From Diaporthe sp. PMI_573 (lineage: Eukaryota; Ascomycota; Sordariomycetes; Diaporthales; Diaporthaceae): a stretch of DNA of 64,000 bases. The translations under genes and the position numbers were made by a program. Positions 22,004-31,500 of the stretch are shown here, one piece after another; the stretch's first letter is position 1, and each line of letters begins with the position of its first letter. The stretch lies in assembly GCA_021399435.1 (NCBI GenBank), contig JAJTUP010000105.1:62001-126000 (forward strand), given 5' to 3'. Below the pieces are notes generated by a model. The model was given only the letters and a program-made list of their open reading frames with translations. It made no database searches and had not been told where the DNA came from.

Positions 22004-22116
22004 ATGTCCAGAAGATGAAAAGAAGATAGATTCAGAGTGATTTGGAATTCGTCAGGGGACTTCATTAGGCGGGAGAGCAGATGGCGCAACCGCGATTGTT
22101 GTAGGTAAGTAGAAGA

Positions 22117-22144
22117 CAGGGTGGGCCGAAATGAGTGTCCGCTT
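22117..22144 (+). repeat. Left TIR of element A
   Basis: About 28 bp, CAGGGTGGGCCGAAATGAGT followed by GTCCGCTT. It matches the left end of element B and is inverted at both right ends. Confidence 0.8.
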
Positions 22145-22634
22145 CCTGTAATGTGTAAAATTATTTACTAGCTGATTTGGGACTAGGCGTGGCTGTACAC
22201 ACAGTATATAATGCCGGTCCGCACTCGCGAATCAAGGTACCCTGCTTTAGAGGTAAGGGCCTAACCATTACGCACGGCTACCTAGTACGACTCAAACTAA
22301 TCAACGCTGAGATATATATTTAGAGATTGAGAACTCTCTGACACAGCGTATATCTTCATGCCCTATTGACTCTCTCTTTTTCTTGTGTAGTTTCGCAACT
22401 TTGAGACATTACTTAAGCTGAATCCACGTGATTTGAGGCCACGTCTCATTATGAGCCTAGGTTAGTCATCCACCAACGAAAGTACCCGTTCAGTTCTTTC
22501 CATGGAAGGACATAGAAGCTTGGAGAATCGGCAATTGGACTAGATCGGACTGCTGCTCCCTCAATGGTGACACAGCCTGCGCCTAGAATTTACCTTTGCC
22601 ACTTGCCACCTCGTTGAGCCTGTCCGACGCCAGT

Positions 22635-23825
22635 ATGACTGATCAGGCTCATTTCGACAGCCAGTGGCTGTTCGATGACAATGACCTCGACTACTCAACT
22701 CCTGTATTGCCAGACAGCTTCGTTGACCCTGCTTCCAGCGAGCGGCGGCAGAGTCTGCCTGTGGTAACAAACGTAGACCATCATGGCCAGGTGGCAGCGC
22801 AAGCTCAATGTCAACCATATACTATCAAATGGTCGCTTTGCACAAGGAAATTCAAGATACATAAGCTTACACAAAGCGCAGTGCAGAACATTGATTGCTA
22901 CCCTAGTGGCTTCTGGGACAACAATCTCAAGTCTAAAATCGACGGCATTGTCAAAGAGAAGAAGCTGACCGAGACCCACGAGCCGGACGAGGCCCAGATT
23001 ACGGTTTCCATTACCACACGAGGGGTCAAAGATATCCCATTCCGAGCTGATTGGCCTGATGTTGACTGGACCGAGGTGGACGGGCAAATCGATAGCTGGT
23101 CCGACCTGGTCCGCAGTGGAGGCAAGCTGACTGTTCAGGTCGCTTTCATCCTTAAGGAGACCAGTCAGCATGCACCTGCAAGAACCGGTCGCCGTGGACA
23201 CAACGCCACAAATACTCAGCTCAATGAGCGAGCTGCTATCCACAATGACCAGGATGCCATCGACGAGCCGCCACCCTGGGAACAAATGTACGATATATTT
23301 GAATGCCCGGGAGCAGGGTGCGACATCGGACCGTATTGTTTCCGCCACCCATCCACCGGCGTCCGTTATCCGTTACCGACAAGGATTCTGAACAAGATAG
23401 TTGAGTACGCTGAAAAGGGAGGGAGGATCAAGGAGCATAGTGATGTCCCGAAACACATCCAAAATGAGATCATGAGCCCACCTACCAAGAGGAAGCAGAA
23501 CGATGGCCCCCAGATCCACATCACCAATGTCATGCCTGGTGCCGAAGGTGCGCCTCCCTCCAAGAAGCTGAAAATTGCTGGGCACCGAGACAAGGCCATA
23601 GAAAGTTATCGTGATTGGCACTGTAGTCAGGTCGATGACCCAAACTGGAAGGCGGAATTCCACGCAATCGCCAACCTCACACTTCGCGCGCGGCTTTCTT
23701 TGGACCGACTGTTTGAGGCACCGGAGGAAGAGACCAAGTTCTTTGTCGCAAACAAGATTCCGCGTGGGATTGCGCACCAGTGGGTCGGCATGGTGGATAA
23801 ATGTAAAGAGATATTGGAAGACTAG
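22635..23825 (+). CDS. Hypothetical protein carried in element A
   Basis: 396 residues from the ATG at 22635 (upstream codons of the frame have no ATG). No enzyme motif is recognised. The middle (YTIKWSLCTRKFKIHKLTQ, then DVDWTEVDGQIDSWSDLV) and a Cys/His-rich patch (FECPGAGCDIGPYCFRHP, about 232-250) followed by a helix (ILNKIVEYAEKGGRIKEH) resemble a multicopy family of uncharacterised fungal proteins I know from memory. A basic PPTKRKQ and PPSKKLK suggest nuclear targeting. It lies between the TIRs of a Tc1-like element and converges with the transposase, so it may move as cargo or be a second element gene. Confidence 0.75.
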   Translation: MTDQAHFDSQWLFDDNDLDYSTPVLPDSFVDPASSERRQSLPVVTNVDHHGQVAAQAQCQPYTIKWSLCTRKFKIHKLTQSAVQNIDCYPSGFWDNNLKSKIDGIVKEKKLTETHEPDEAQITVSITTRGVKDIPFRADWPDVDWTEVDGQIDSWSDLVRSGGKLTVQVAFILKETSQHAPARTGRRGHNATNTQLNERAAIHNDQDAIDEPPPWEQMYDIFECPGAGCDIGPYCFRHPSTGVRYPLPTRILNKIVEYAEKGGRIKEHSDVPKHIQNEIMSPPTKRKQNDGPQIHITNVMPGAEGAPPSKKLKIAGHRDKAIESYRDWHCSQVDDPNWKAEFHAIANLTLRARLSLDRLFEAPEEETKFFVANKIPRGIAHQWVGMVDKCKEILED

Positions 23826-24025
23826 ATGATTTATACGTCTAGGTCTTGTCGTTTGCATCGCCCGCCATTACAATTCTCTCCGTCATTGCGCCTGAGGCTC
23901 AAGTCAGACGTATGAGCTAAAGTCCACCTGGTCCAAGACTCTCTGGCGGAGCAGGCGGCAAGTTTAGGATATGCTGTAGACAGGAAATGGTTGACTCTGA
24001 GCAGCAATACCTCCAATAGCAACCT

Positions 24026-25057
24026 CTAGTTGTCTTTATCTGGATATTCTATCGTGATCCCAGAATGATAGAAATGGCCCTCCGCATTCTCACGTTTCTC
24101 CCCCACTTGACCTATGCACCATTTAAGGAAGCGGCCAAATGGCACCCCGGTGTGGTCACGGGCGTGCCACTCTTTCCGCATGAACCCCTTGAGTTCGCCG
24201 AAATGCTCCTCGATCGGGTTAAGGTCTGGTGAGTAGGGTGGAAGAAAGACAAGTTGCACGCCCGCCGCAGAACACATCTCCCTTATTTTCCATTCCCTGT
24301 GAAAGCTTGCATTATCCATCACTAGGACCGACTTTGGTTGCGGAAACTTCCCACAATGCCGAAGCAGCTGTTTGATGAAATCCTCAAATCTAGCATGATC
24401 AGTTGACCCTGTAAAGACGCGCGACAAAATGACCCCATCCTGAGTATATGCTGAAATAAACTGGTGCCTAACCTCACGTCTGAAATCGGCAACATGGACA
24501 GGTGTAATACCTATCGGTGCCCATCCCGTCCGCCGTTGTGCTGTCAAGGGGTCGCATCCAGACTCGTCAATGAAGATCAGGTGATATGATCTATATCTTG
24601 ACAGCTTGTAATGATATAGATGCCGCAGGACCGAGGTCCTCTGCTTGGCAACGCGACGTGTCACCTTCTTCGACCATCTTCTAGACTGCATGGCCCGAGT
24701 AATGCTACTGGTTGACACCTCAACTTCGTATTCATCCCGGAGGAAAGAGACCATCTCGTCCCGGTACAGCCAGGGCTCGTCCGTTAGCTTATGGCATAGC
24801 GCATCGAGCATGAACGGTGTGATACTTGATGGCCGACCGATTCTATTCGGCGGTGTCCGTGTGGTCCCAAATCGACGGACATTGGCACGGATCCGTCGAA
24901 CTGTACGTTCATTGCACTCGACTTTACTAGCTATTTTCCGGGTCGATGTTTCATGAAGAAGCAAAGCAAGGATCTTCTTGTGTTTAAACTTTGGTAGATG
25001 GGGTGCCATCGAAGAGTTTCGCACGGCCGTATATTCGGCTCTGTGAGTAGGAAGCAT
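24026..25057 (-). CDS. Tc1/mariner-superfamily DD34E transposase
   Basis: 343 residues from the ATG at 25057; a second ATG at 25009 (MAPHLPKFKHK) is an equally good start. Domains in order: a helix-turn-helix (KIASKVECNERTVRRIRANV), a second winged helix ending in TRRVAKQRTS, and the DDE_3 catalytic core with IDESG, VMDNASFH and PPYSPDLNPIEE. There are 34 residues between the second Asp and the Glu, the Tc1 spacing. The frame is intact. It lies inside the TIRs of element A and probably also mobilises element B, which has the same ends but no transposase. Confidence 0.93.
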   Translation of the reverse strand: MLPTHRAEYTAVRNSSMAPHLPKFKHKKILALLLHETSTRKIASKVECNERTVRRIRANVRRFGTTRTPPNRIGRPSSITPFMLDALCHKLTDEPWLYRDEMVSFLRDEYEVEVSTSSITRAMQSRRWSKKVTRRVAKQRTSVLRHLYHYKLSRYRSYHLIFIDESGCDPLTAQRRTGWAPIGITPVHVADFRREVRHQFISAYTQDGVILSRVFTGSTDHARFEDFIKQLLRHCGKFPQPKSVLVMDNASFHREWKIREMCSAAGVQLVFLPPYSPDLNPIEEHFGELKGFMRKEWHARDHTGVPFGRFLKWCIGQVGEKRENAEGHFYHSGITIEYPDKDN

Positions 25058-25242
25058 GAAGGAAAGAACTCTGAGGAACGGTAGAAGTGGGGAGTGCCAG
25101 GGTACCTGAAAGCGGATGTTTGTTCCTACACTGCCTATTGGTCTAATTGTGGTTAAGCTTCATCCAGCTTACGGTAGATACACTGTACAAGCCACATGTG
25201 GCGCATGCTGTTAGTGCTCATTCTTCTTTTTACAAACAAACT

Positions 25243-25297
25243 TAGGCGGACACTCATTTCGGCTATCCTCAGGGTAGGCCGAAACGAGTGTCCGCTT
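25243..25297. repeat. Back-to-back TIRs: right end of element A, left end of element B
   Basis: An inverted pair around a shared centre near 25269: GGCGGACACTCATTTCGG on the left and CCGAAACGAGTGTCCGC on the right. The short spacer TATCCTCAGGGTAGG marks the head-to-head junction of two elements. Confidence 0.8.
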
Positions 25298-26062
25298 GTT
25301 GCTAAGTGTAAAAAATAACCTCAAGCTTCTTTTGGACGAAGCGTGCCTGTCCCACAGTATCAAATCTATAGTCACACATTCTCTCTCTGAGTTGTCCCCT
25401 GCGTGTATAGTGGGCTTCTCTCCGACCGCTTCGACGCAGGAGGAGATCAAAGTGGACGGGTCAGTGCCAAGTCCTCATAGGTGACGAGGATTGCTAAAGC
25501 CAAAACGAGGGACATGTTCGCGAGGCATTCCAAAGAAAGAAAGGGCGAGGACGCCGGATCCGATGCCGTGAGGGGCCCTCGAGGAAGGGCCCGAGTCTAA
25601 GAGACCGCGTAGATGAGGTTTGTCGAGCGTCCTTCTTGTTGGAGTCAAGTGTGTTACTTTTTCATGCAATCAGCTTTGAATCGTATGCTTTTATAGCTAT
25701 TATATGTGATGGAGGCCAAAGGAAAGCAGGTGTACGTGAGGGAAAAGGCAGAGGCGTGGAGGCTGGCACGCGTGAGCAACCGACTACAGTAGGACGATCG
25801 TGGAGACCTTGTCACGAAGGTCCTCGCATCTAAGGCGATACGGGGCCCACGACTGGACTCGTTTGCAGTTGCTACGTGCTGTGACAAGCCACCGAAACCG
25901 TGCTATATTGACTTCAGGTGCATCCTTGTCGTCATCGTGTTTGTTAGATCACGGATGGGTCGCAAGCGGACTTCTTCAAGCTGTTGAGGCAATCCAAGAA
26001 TTGGGGCGAAAGTCAAAGTCAATTAATCAGCTGTTCGATAGAAGACCTGTGAAGAATGCGTT

Positions 26063-26362
26063 CTAGCTTATTTTTTTTGTAGCGCTAGACTCTTGGAACT
26101 CCGACCCCAACAACTCCTGGGTCTTGCGAAAAACGCTCTCTAAAGATTCTTTAAACCCCCAATGCGAGTCTCCGTAAGACCCTTCGATCAGAATATTGGT
26201 TTTGGAAACCATGGTTTCAGAGGAGATTGTTCTTGGGACTTCAAGAACGCAAGCTCGGATGTATTTGCCGCTTTCGCTATATGTCACAACCTCCGTCTGG
26301 GTGAATGGGTATAACACTCGGAGATTGGCTGTGGAGTTTAGACCACGAAACCTGGCTAGCAT
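26063..26362 (-). CDS. Possible small hypothetical protein in element B
   Basis: A 99-residue frame with an ATG start and protein-like composition (TQTEVVTYSESGKYIRACVL, then EGSYGDSHWGFKESLESVF). I do not recognise it. Another minus-strand frame immediately upstream (ending near 26356) could be an earlier exon, but no splice pair fits the reading frame. Composition alone supports it, so it may not be a gene. The rest of 25298-27024 shows nothing else I can support. Confidence 0.3.
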   Translation of the reverse strand: MLARFRGLNSTANLRVLYPFTQTEVVTYSESGKYIRACVLEVPRTISSETMVSKTNILIEGSYGDSHWGFKESLESVFRKTQELLGSEFQESSATKKIS

Positions 26363-27024
26363 CGGAGCGACATACCTTTTATTAGGGCTTGCAAAGCCGC
26401 AGACTCTTCAAAAATGCTCGGCGACATCAGACAGACTTCAAGGACGAACGCGTACGACCAAGGCAAAAAGAAACAAAGAGAAAAGGGCAACAAGCAAAGC
26501 ACCAATTCCGAGGGGAAATTCCAGTTATTTAACAGAATTCTCTGCATTCAAAGAAGGCAACCAGGTCATCATGCTTCGACACTACGCTAGGATTGCATCA
26601 ATTACGCCTTTTTGCCATTGGTTTGACTGCCGGGTTTGGGCAACGAAGGTATTCACATGACTCGACAGCGCGGGAGCCCTTGGAGCCCAACCATGTATCT
26701 GCTTAGGCATATCAGCCTGACGTGGCGATCCATCGACCAGTCAAATTGGACAGAGGGCCTCCGACGTCAGGCAGGTGGAGCCTACGGGTAATGCCTTTTC
26801 CCCGGCAAGAGCCGGTCCAAGACGATCACGGCAGGCACGTCTACCAAAAGCCCGTGCACTTCTGTGCTCAGAGGCGGAAGCTTGCAGACAGCAGGCAATC
26901 TGGAAGACGGTGTGGGGAAGATGACCCCGCTTCTTCAGACTTGCAACTCCGGTTCTATGCTTGAGTCGTCCCACTTCCAGGGCCAACGGAGCATCAACCC
27001 TCGTCTCATCTGTTGCTTCGATGA

Positions 27025-28194
27025 ATGCAGCGATCTAAATTCATGTATGATGCCGGTATGCCTGTGTCGGAAGGGCTCATACATAGCCGCGACCCGCGAG
27101 CTCGCAGTTCAGGCTTACACCCAGCAGCTTTTGCACCTCATGTCGTCCCCGGATCGATCATGTGGCTACCTCCCCGAGCAGAACTGCCTGCTAACTTTGA
27201 AATCGATGACGGTTGCTACGATCACCCAGTCGTGGTTTTGTCTATCCGACCTCTCAATGGGAAAGTGGTTTTCATGCTGGTGAGCGAATCGTGACTCGTG
27301 TTTTTCTGGTATCTAACCACCTTGGACTTCTAGTTGACCTCCTTACGCGGAATGGATCTGGCTGAGCGCCATCCACACAAGCCCAGCGTGCGATGTGCTC
27401 ATCTTCCCATCGATCCTAGCAAGCCGCACCCGGACAATCACATTCTACTCAAACTAGATGATGGCAGCCCGATGCTTCGAAAAAAATCCTATGTCAAGAC
27501 AGAGAAACAGTACACCATCGGCCACAAATTGTTGACGAAGTACGATCGGCGAAGTCCACATAATTACTTCCTATCGAAGGCCTCTTATAAGACTCTTGTT
27601 GAATACGTACAATTCTCCGAGTCGACACCACTTCCTCAAAATTTATTGCTTTGCGGTTTTACCAATACCAGCAACGGACAGGTACACTCCAGCGTTCACC
27701 GCAGCGCTAGCATTGGAAGTTCCCGAGTGATGTCTGCAGTGGATGCGTCACCATCAACGCCCTTACTGGGGGAACATAGTCCTTCTCAGCGACTCCCTGG
27801 GAATCCTCAACCTTGGGCTGGTATACCAGTGCCATACGGGAAATACCCGTACGGTCTTCAAATTCCGCGTGACGCTCGATTCTCGTCATACGGTAGCATT
27901 TCTGGCAGGATGGCGCCCGTCCCTCGTATCAACTATCACGGCTATCGTTGTCAATGTCGTCAGTGCGGGCGTCACAACGTATCGAGCACCGAAAATCACG
28001 GTGACGGCAAATTCTGTGGGCTCAATGGGAGTCAATGGGCGAAGCTCATCCTTTGGTTGTGCGCATTAGGTGTATTCTTCTATGGAGCTTATAGAGTATA
28101 CTGTGGCTTGGTCACAGCTCTTGGTTGGTTACGAGGCTGTTGGAACTGGCTACGCTTGCATCTTTTTTCTGTGGTCATCGGACTGATTTTCTAG
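27025..28194 (+). CDS. Hypothetical membrane-anchored protein carried in element B
   Basis: Exons 27025-27279 and 27334-28194 are joined by a 54-bp intron (GTGAGC, ATCTAACCA branch, TTCTAG), giving about 371 residues. The N-terminal half (PGSIMWLPPRAELPANFE, CYDHPVVVLS, HLPIDPSKPHPDNHILLKL, KKSYVKTEKQYTIG) matches a widespread fungal family of unknown function, from memory. A Pro/Ser-rich linker and a Cys-rich patch (YRCQCRQCGRHN) follow. The C-terminus has one strong hydrophobic segment (LILWLCALGVFFYGAYRVY) and a second near the end, so tail anchoring is likely. It lies wholly between the TIRs of element B. Confidence 0.72.
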
Positions 28195-28520
28195 TCCTAT
28201 CGTGCAAACATTGTCGGCTGAGAAAGCGATCTGTGTTGCTGTAACACGTGCAGACTTTCAATAGACATGAGGTAGGCCAGAATCGAAGGGTCCCAACAGC
28301 ATACACAGACATCCAGTGACAGAGTAGAGCATAGTGCCATATCGGTCGTCAGACAGTGAGGGTACACTACCAGACCCATTCATTTCCACCTCTGAATAGG
28401 AGTAGCGACGAGGACAGCAGCCCCTAGGACTTAAGACATTCAGCTTACAGTAACTACACTGTATAAGCCACATGTGGCGCACGGCTTAGTGCTTACTCTT
28501 TTCTTTTTTCAAACAAACAA

Positions 28521-28548
28521 AGGCGGACACTCGTTTCGGTCTGCCCTG
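28521..28548 (-). repeat. Right TIR of element B
   Basis: GGCGGACACTCGTTTCGGTC then TGCCCTG, the imperfect inverse of the left end at 25270. The LINE copy 2 sequence begins eight bases further on. Confidence 0.8.
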
Positions 28549-28556
28549 ATGGACCA

Positions 28557-31500
28557 CTTCTACTTACCTACAACAATCGCGGTTGCGCCATCTGCTCTCC
28601 CGCCTAATGAAGTCCCCTGACGAATTCCAAATCACTCTGAATCTATCTTCTTTTCATCTTCTGGACATATGGCGGAGAATTTAGGCTTGTGGCAGATGTC
28701 TGGTGCGGCGCGCGGCGCTTCAGACGTCATCGACGTCATGGGAGGCGGTTCCGAAACTCCGGGAGCGGGGCATCGCCGCCCCCAGCGCAAGAGGGTGAAA
28801 ACGGCGAAGGCGATGGAGGCGATGCGACAGGAAGACGATATGGATTGGGAAGAGGAAAACGGCAGTCATAGGGTGCTGAGAAACGACGAAAACCTCACAA
28901 TTCGGGCTGCAGCTGCCGACGACGCGAGCGAGGCGAGCCGCGGCCCAGAACAACCCGTGGACGGTGACTTCAATAAGAAATTGGACATCATGAAGGCAGA
29001 ATTTCAGCTAGAGTTCAGAAAACTTAGGGATCAGATGACAAAGGAAGTCGCCAAAATGACGGCCCAGTTGGCCCAAGAACTATCGCAAGCGCGAGAGGAG
29101 CTTACGCAAGCTCGCGGCGAGCTCGAGAACACCAGGCTCCAGCTACACGCTATGGCGGGAGCTCAAGGAGCCCCATCGGTTCGACCAGCGTATGCAGACG
29201 TCGCTCGACGCACCCCTCCGGTTAGCATTCCCACCCCGGCCTCCTCCACAGGTCGGGCGGCAACGCCAGAACCAGTGTTCTGCACGGTGGATGTGTCCAG
29301 GGTACCAGAGGAACACACTGGAGAAGCCACACCAGTGGCACTTCGCAAGCTTATCGAAAATGAAATGCGAGCACCTGGCGACCAGCCGGGTTGGCGTTGT
29401 GTTGCGGTGACGAAAGATGGAAGAAATGCCAACCGCCTTAGGATCATGGGCAGGAACGAAGAAGAAGTAAAGAAAATCAAAGATATTATTGAAGCTAAGA
29501 AGGCGCCAGGTGCGAGAGTCCTTCGAGACCAGCTGTACCCAGTCAAAGTCGACAATGTCAACCGCACGGCCGTCCTTGACTACGAAGACAAGGTCCTCCC
29601 TGGGGCCACTGAAGCTCTGGGCCGTGAGAACGACATACAGATCGCCAAGGTGGCGTGGTTGAGTCGAAAAGACAGCGCAAAAGCGTATGGATCCATGGTG
29701 GTGTATGTCACCAAAACCACTGACTCCAGAAGGCTCCTGAACGAGGGCTTCTTCTACGCCGGAGGTGAATCTGGATGTACGGGGGTGTTCGAGCGTCGGA
29801 TGCGACCTGAACAATGCTACAACTGCCAGCAGATCGGGCATAAAGCTTTCCAGTGCAGGAACCCTCAGGTGTGTGCGAGATGCGCCAAGGAGGGCCACCG
29901 CCACGGCGATTGTGGTGAAGTGATTGCCAAATGCGTCCTATGCGCCGGCCCTCACGAATCGTTCAGCAGAAACTGCCGGAAGCTCTATCCGTCCCGACAT
30001 GAATAGGACACTACGGCTAATCCAGCTTAATGTAAGGAAGCAGGGTGTAGTGCACGACAGCTTGATGAACGACAAGGACATCCAGGACGCAACAGTGCTA
30101 GCCATCCAGGAACCTCAAGCACGAAGGATTCAGGGTCGACTCGTGACTACCCCTATGTGGCATCACAGATGGATCAAGATGGTCCCGTCGACTTGGAGGG
30201 AAGGTAGATGGGCTATTCGGAGTATGCTCTGGGTGAATAAGTACGTGGAGGCGGAACAAGTGCCGATACCATCCCCGGACATGACAGCAGCGATCCTCAG
30301 GCTCCCTGGTCGACGGGTCTTGGTGGTGTCGGTCTATGTACCAAGGGAGGATTCCCAGGCCCTGCGGGGCACGTGCGACAACCTACGCAAAATAGTCATG
30401 GATGTGAGGCGGAACGCAGGCATGGCAGTGGACGTGGTAATTTCAGGGGACTTCAACCGGCACGACCAAATGTGGGGAGGAGACGACGTGTCGTTGGTAA
30501 GGCAGGGCGAAGCGGATCGAATCATCGACCTCATGGACGAGCTGGCCTTGAACAGTCTGCTGCCACGGGGCACGAAGACATGGCACGGTGGAGGTTACGA
30601 CACGACCATCGACCTGGTACTAGCTTCTGCTGAGCTAGCAGACTCGGTAGTAAAATGTGCGGTCCACGGAGCGGAACACGGATCAGATCACCGCACAATC
30701 GAGACAGTCTTTGACACCTTGGTCCCGGTACCGAAGCAGCAAGACCGGCTCCTGCTCAAGAATGCACCCTGGAAGAAAATAAACACCAGGATTGCAGCGG
30801 AATTGGGCGCAACCCCGTCTAGTGGCACAGTTCAGGAGCAGACCGATAGACTGATGTCAGTGGTTCTAGAGGCGGTAAACGCCTTGACACCAAAAGCCAG
30901 ACCATCACCATACGCCAAGCGATGGTGGACAACCGACCTGACGCAATTGCGCCGAATATACACATACTGGAGAAATCGCGCCCGTGCCGAACGACGAGCG
31001 GGGCGACTTGCACTAGGCTTGGGAGAAACGGCGAAAGGGGCTGCGAAGCAGTATCACGACGCTATCCGACAACAAAAGAAGAAGCACTGGGACGAGTTCC
31101 TCGCAGACAACGGAAATATCTGGAGGGCTGCCAAGTACCTGAAGTCCGGCGACGATACAGCATTTGGAAAAATACCACAGCTCGTCAAAGCGGACGGAAC
31201 AGTCACCGCCGACAACAAGGAACAGGCAGAAGAACTTCTAACCAACTTCTTCCCTCCCTTGCCAGAGAGGATTGAAGAGGAAGGCCCCAGGCCGCAAAGA
31301 GCCCCCCTAGCGCTGCCTCCTATCACCATGGAAGAGGTGGAACGACAACTGTTCGCCGCAAAATCCTGGAAGGCGCCCGGCGAGGACGGCCTGCCTGCGG
31401 TAGTCTGGAAAGAGACGTGGCCAGTGGTCAAACACCATGTCCTCGCATTATTTCGAGCATCTCTAGCAGAGGAGACGCTGCCCGCCCAGTGGCGACACGC

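Larger units (their letters stand above)
16588..22115 (-). mobile_element. Tad1-like LINE, full-length copy 1
   Basis: A non-LTR retrotransposon read right to left. Its 5' end is at 22115 (CTTCTACTTACCTACAAC), followed by ORF1, ORF2, a 3' UTR and a (TG)n tail seen as (CA)n at 16588-16606. Both ORFs are open. ORF2 holds endonuclease, reverse transcriptase and an RNase H-like region, an arrangement known from the fungal Tad1 clade. Its 5' end lies against the terminal repeat of element A. It shares its sequence with the inverted copy 28557-33441 and the partial copy 61847-64000. Confidence 0.92.
22117..25269. mobile_element. Tc1-like TIR element A carrying an extra gene
   Basis: The left end starts CAGGGTGGGCCGAAATGAGT at 22117, and the right end is its imperfect inverse (GGCGGACACTCATTTCGG at 25245-25262). 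The left and right subterminal regions are each homologous to those of element B over roughly 100 bp, which shows both ends belong to one family. Inside are two convergent genes: an unrelated hypothetical gene (22635-23825, +) and a DD34E transposase (24026-25057, -), with 200 bp between them. I could not confirm a clean TA target duplication, because the left end abuts a LINE and the right end abuts element B. Confidence 0.75.
25270..28548. mobile_element. Non-autonomous Tc1-like TIR element B with a different gene
   Basis: The left end CAGGGTAGGCCGAAACGAGT starts at 25270, and the right end GGCGGACACTCGTTTCGGTC finishes ...GCCCTG at 28548. Subterminal regions match element A, for example CACATGTGGCGCA near 25193 and 28470, and AAACAAACAAA next to the right TIR. 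No transposase is present. The interior holds a spliced gene (27025-28194) and otherwise sequence I cannot assign. The interiors of A and B are unrelated even though the ends are the same. Confidence 0.7.
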
